Positions 61,980 through 64,000 of a stretch of DNA of 64,000 bases are shown one piece after another (position 1 is the stretch's first letter; each line of letters begins with the position of its first letter). This DNA is from Bacteroidia bacterium. GTDB lineage: Bacteria; Bacteroidota; Bacteroidia; Flavobacteriales; Flavobacteriaceae. A program made the position numbers and the translations under genes. The stretch spans positions 1 to 64,000 of the forward strand of contig JAUIFC010000001.1 of the NCBI GenBank assembly GCA_030429455.1, given 5' to 3'. A model generated the notes under the pieces. It saw only the letters and a program-made list of their open reading frames with translations. It did not search any database and had not been told where the DNA came from.

Positions 61980-63245
61980 ATGTTTAGTAAAGACAAGTGG
62001 AGTGAAGTAATAGAGGCTTTGACCTCAAATGTTTTTAGAACAATACTTACAGCATTTGGTGTATTTTGGGGAATATTTATTTTATGTATTCTTCTTGCTG
62101 CTGGTAAGGGTCTTGAAAATGGCGTGAAGAAAGGTTTTGCTGGAATATCGGCAAATTCCATGTTCATGTGGACCATGCCAACAACCAAACCCTATGATGG
62201 ATTGCCAAAAGGGAGACGATATAATTTTAAAATTGACGATGTAGCCGCTATCAAGAGCGAAGTTGATGGGTTGAAATACATATCGCCGAGAAATCAATTA
62301 GGTGGTTTTAGAGGGACAAATAATGTTACACATGGTTTAAAATCTGGCGCATACAATGTGTATGGCGATTATCCAGAAATTATCAAACAAGAACCAACAG
62401 ATATAATTGAAGGCAGGTTTATAAACTATAATGATATAGACCAAGCTCGAAAAGTTGCCGTTATTGGCGAAGGTGTTAAGAAAGAACTATTTGAAGTTGG
62501 CGAGCCCGTTCTTGGAAGCTACATTAAGGTTCAGGGTGTTAACTTTATGATTATCGGTATTTATAAAAGAAAATCCTCACCCGATGGCAATATAGAAGAA
62601 GCTCAAAAAAATATTTTTGTTCCATTTACTGCGTTCTCTAGAGCTTTTAATTTTGGAAATATCGTCGGTTGGATGGCAATTACAGCAGAAGATGACAAAT
62701 CTGTTACGGCATTAAAAAGTTCAATTTTCGATGTAGTAAAAAGTCGTCATCGCATTAGCCCTGATGATAATAATGCCATTGGAAATTTCGATCTCTACGA
62801 ACAGTTTAAAAAAATATCTGGATTATTTACAGCACTAAACTTTGTGGCCTACTTTATTGGAGTATTGATACTTTTTTCCGGAGTTATTGGAATCAGCAAC
62901 ATCATGCTGATAGTTGTAAAAGAACGAACAAAAGAAATAGGCATAAGACGAGCTTTAGGTGCTACGCCATGGCAAATTAGAGGACAGATACTATTCGAAG
63001 CTGTTTTCCTGACCATTATATCTGGAATGGCAGGTATTTCCTTTGCGACACTTGTCCTTTTCGGAATTAATAAAGCATTGGAATTTGCGCCAAGTCAAGA
63101 TTCCATGTTTATAAATCCTAGCGTAGATTTTGTTACGGTGCTTATTGCATTAGTCATTCTAATTTTTGCAGGATTATTAGCAGGGTTTATACCCGCACAA
63201 AACGCTATTAGAGTTAAACCAGTAGAAGCTTTAAGAACAGAATAA
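61980..63245 (+). CDS. MacB-like ABC permease (2)
   Basis: This 421-residue paralogue of the preceding permease has the same layout: helix at residues 20-40, periplasmic domain, and three C-terminal helices around IGISNIMLIVVKERTKEIGIRRALGA. The start ATG follows the upstream stop by one base. Heterodimeric MacB-like permeases with a separate ATPase and a MacA-like adaptor are common in Bacteroidota. The exported substrate is unknown. Confidence 0.92.
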   Translation: MFSKDKWSEVIEALTSNVFRTILTAFGVFWGIFILCILLAAGKGLENGVKKGFAGISANSMFMWTMPTTKPYDGLPKGRRYNFKIDDVAAIKSEVDGLKYISPRNQLGGFRGTNNVTHGLKSGAYNVYGDYPEIIKQEPTDIIEGRFINYNDIDQARKVAVIGEGVKKELFEVGEPVLGSYIKVQGVNFMIIGIYKRKSSPDGNIEEAQKNIFVPFTAFSRAFNFGNIVGWMAITAEDDKSVTALKSSIFDVVKSRHRISPDDNNAIGNFDLYEQFKKISGLFTALNFVAYFIGVLILFSGVIGISNIMLIVVKERTKEIGIRRALGATPWQIRGQILFEAVFLTIISGMAGISFATLVLFGINKALEFAPSQDSMFINPSVDFVTVLIALVILIFAGLLAGFIPAQNAIRVKPVEALRTE

Positions 63246-63283
63246 ATTAAAAATTTTTAGAAAATTCCCAAACCACACATACT

Positions 63284-64000
63284 ATGAAAAAGACTGTAAC
63301 TGTAATCGTATTAATATTAATCGTGGTAATTTTTGGAGGTGCGATATATTATTTATATCAAAAAGACCAAGAACCACCAGTTAAGTTTACAACAGCAACA
63401 CCAACCACAGAAACTATAGTTAGAGAAACAGTAGCGACAGGAACCATTAAACCTCGAGAAGAAGTACCTGTTAAGCCAAATATTTCTGGAATTATAGATA
63501 AGTTATTTGTCGAGGCTGGAGATACAGTTGTTTCAGGACAATTGGTGGCGCAGCTTAAAGTTGTACCAAATGTTGCTAACCTAAACAATGCCAAAAACCA
63601 AATCAGAACAGCACAAATAAATGTTCAAAACGAAAAGAAAATATACGACAGACAAAAGGAGCTTTTCAACAAAGGAGTAATTTCAGCTAATGATTTCGAC
63701 CTGGCACAACGTTCCTATGATATTACAATACAAAATCTAAAAGCGGCTGAAGATACCTATGAAATAGTAAAAAATGGAACTATTGAAGGAATCGGTGATG
63801 CTGCAACAACCGAGATTAAAGCAACTATCTCAGGTATGGTTTTAGATGTGCCAGTAAAAGTTGGTAATCAGGTTATTGAGGCAAATAACTTTAATGAGGG
63901 AACAACTTTAGCCTTAATAGCCAATACGAATGACATGATTTTCGAGGGTAAAGTAGACGAATCTGAAGTAGGAAAAATTAAAGAAGGTTTGCCACTAGAA
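63284..64000 (+). CDS. MacA/HlyD-like membrane-fusion protein, cut by window edge
   Basis: The frame is open from ATG 63284 to the right edge (239 codons). It begins MKKTVTVIVLILIVVIFGGAIYY, a single membrane anchor, then the lipoyl-like half PRVEEVP-type segment (PREEVPVKPNISGIIDKLFVEAG), a coiled-coil hairpin (about residues 90-155) and ATISGMVLDVPVKVGNQV as the second lipoyl half. This is the adaptor that links the ABC permeases to an outer-membrane TolC-like channel. The C-terminus lies outside the window. Confidence 0.92.
   Translation, partial: MKKTVTVIVLILIVVIFGGAIYYLYQKDQEPPVKFTTATPTTETIVRETVATGTIKPREEVPVKPNISGIIDKLFVEAGDTVVSGQLVAQLKVVPNVANLNNAKNQIRTAQINVQNEKKIYDRQKELFNKGVISANDFDLAQRSYDITIQNLKAAEDTYEIVKNGTIEGIGDAATTEIKATISGMVLDVPVKVGNQVIEANNFNEGTTLALIANTNDMIFEGKVDESEVGKIKEGLPLE

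Noticed and set aside
1-64000. CRISPR arrays, tRNA or rRNA genes and prophage
   Set aside because: No regularly spaced repeats, cloverleaf-like stretches, rRNA sequence or phage structural genes were noticed on reading; a tRNAscan or CRISPR search was not possible here.

Overview
The window is AT-rich DNA from a member of the Bacteroidota, most likely the family Flavobacteriaceae. Supporting signs are TAnnTTTG-type -7 promoter elements, many TTG and GTG starts, weak Shine-Dalgarno sites, a single-chain class II glycyl-tRNA synthetase, LytS/LytTR-type regulators, lipoproteins with TSP3-like acidic repeats, and a MacAB-like export operon. The genus cannot be told from the sequence. No rRNA, tRNA, CRISPR array, insertion sequence or phage gene was seen.

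Region 1 (1 to about 51.5 kb) is one long plus-strand polysaccharide biosynthesis locus that continues off the left edge and ends at a 16-bp perfect hairpin terminator at 51518-51560. It holds two Wzx-type flippases, one EpsG/Wzy-like polymerase, two PglC-like initiating phosphoglycosyl transferases and about a dozen glycosyltransferases. Sugar-nucleotide enzymes form several sets. The first is a deoxysugar set (NDP-hexose 2,3-dehydratase, Gfo/Idh reductase, FdtA-like cupin). The second is a WbpB/WbpD/WbpE-like diaminouronate set. The locus also has GDP-L-fucose synthase and a UDP-HexNAc epimerase. Decoration genes are unusually numerous: seven sulfotransferase-fold genes (one frameshifted), four paralogues of a poorly described family with DDWG and HGREH motifs that looks like a divergent polysaccharide deacetylase, one ordinary polysaccharide deacetylase, a carbamoyltransferase, an FkbM methyltransferase, a glutamine amidotransferase (AsnB), three ATP-grasp ligases, and an ACP/KAS III/NeuD acyl module. 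PurU sits inside the locus and is translationally coupled to an ATP-grasp gene.

The stretch from 39.4 to 42.9 kb shows gene decay: a sulfotransferase broken by a one-base loss in an A-run, a C-terminal scrap of gmd (itself frameshifted), and a C-terminal scrap of a PIG-L deacetylase. Together the genes suggest a multiply sulfated, partly N-deacetylated surface polysaccharide. One deacetylase-like gene overlaps a sulfotransferase gene by 4 nt (20865-20868), which recalls a split version of animal N-deacetylase/N-sulfotransferase. That reading is inference.

Region 2 (51.7 to 58 kb) carries a lipoprotein, a LytS-type histidine kinase, a MATE exporter behind an 18-bp palindrome, a LytTR response regulator, a TSP3-like lipoprotein, and minus-strand genes for a Smr-domain protein, a small membrane protein and a CBS-domain protein. 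Region 3 (58.3 to 64 kb) carries glycyl-tRNA synthetase and a MacAB-like ABC export operon (ATPase, two permeases, membrane-fusion protein cut by the right edge) behind a candidate promoter and a 24-bp dyad.
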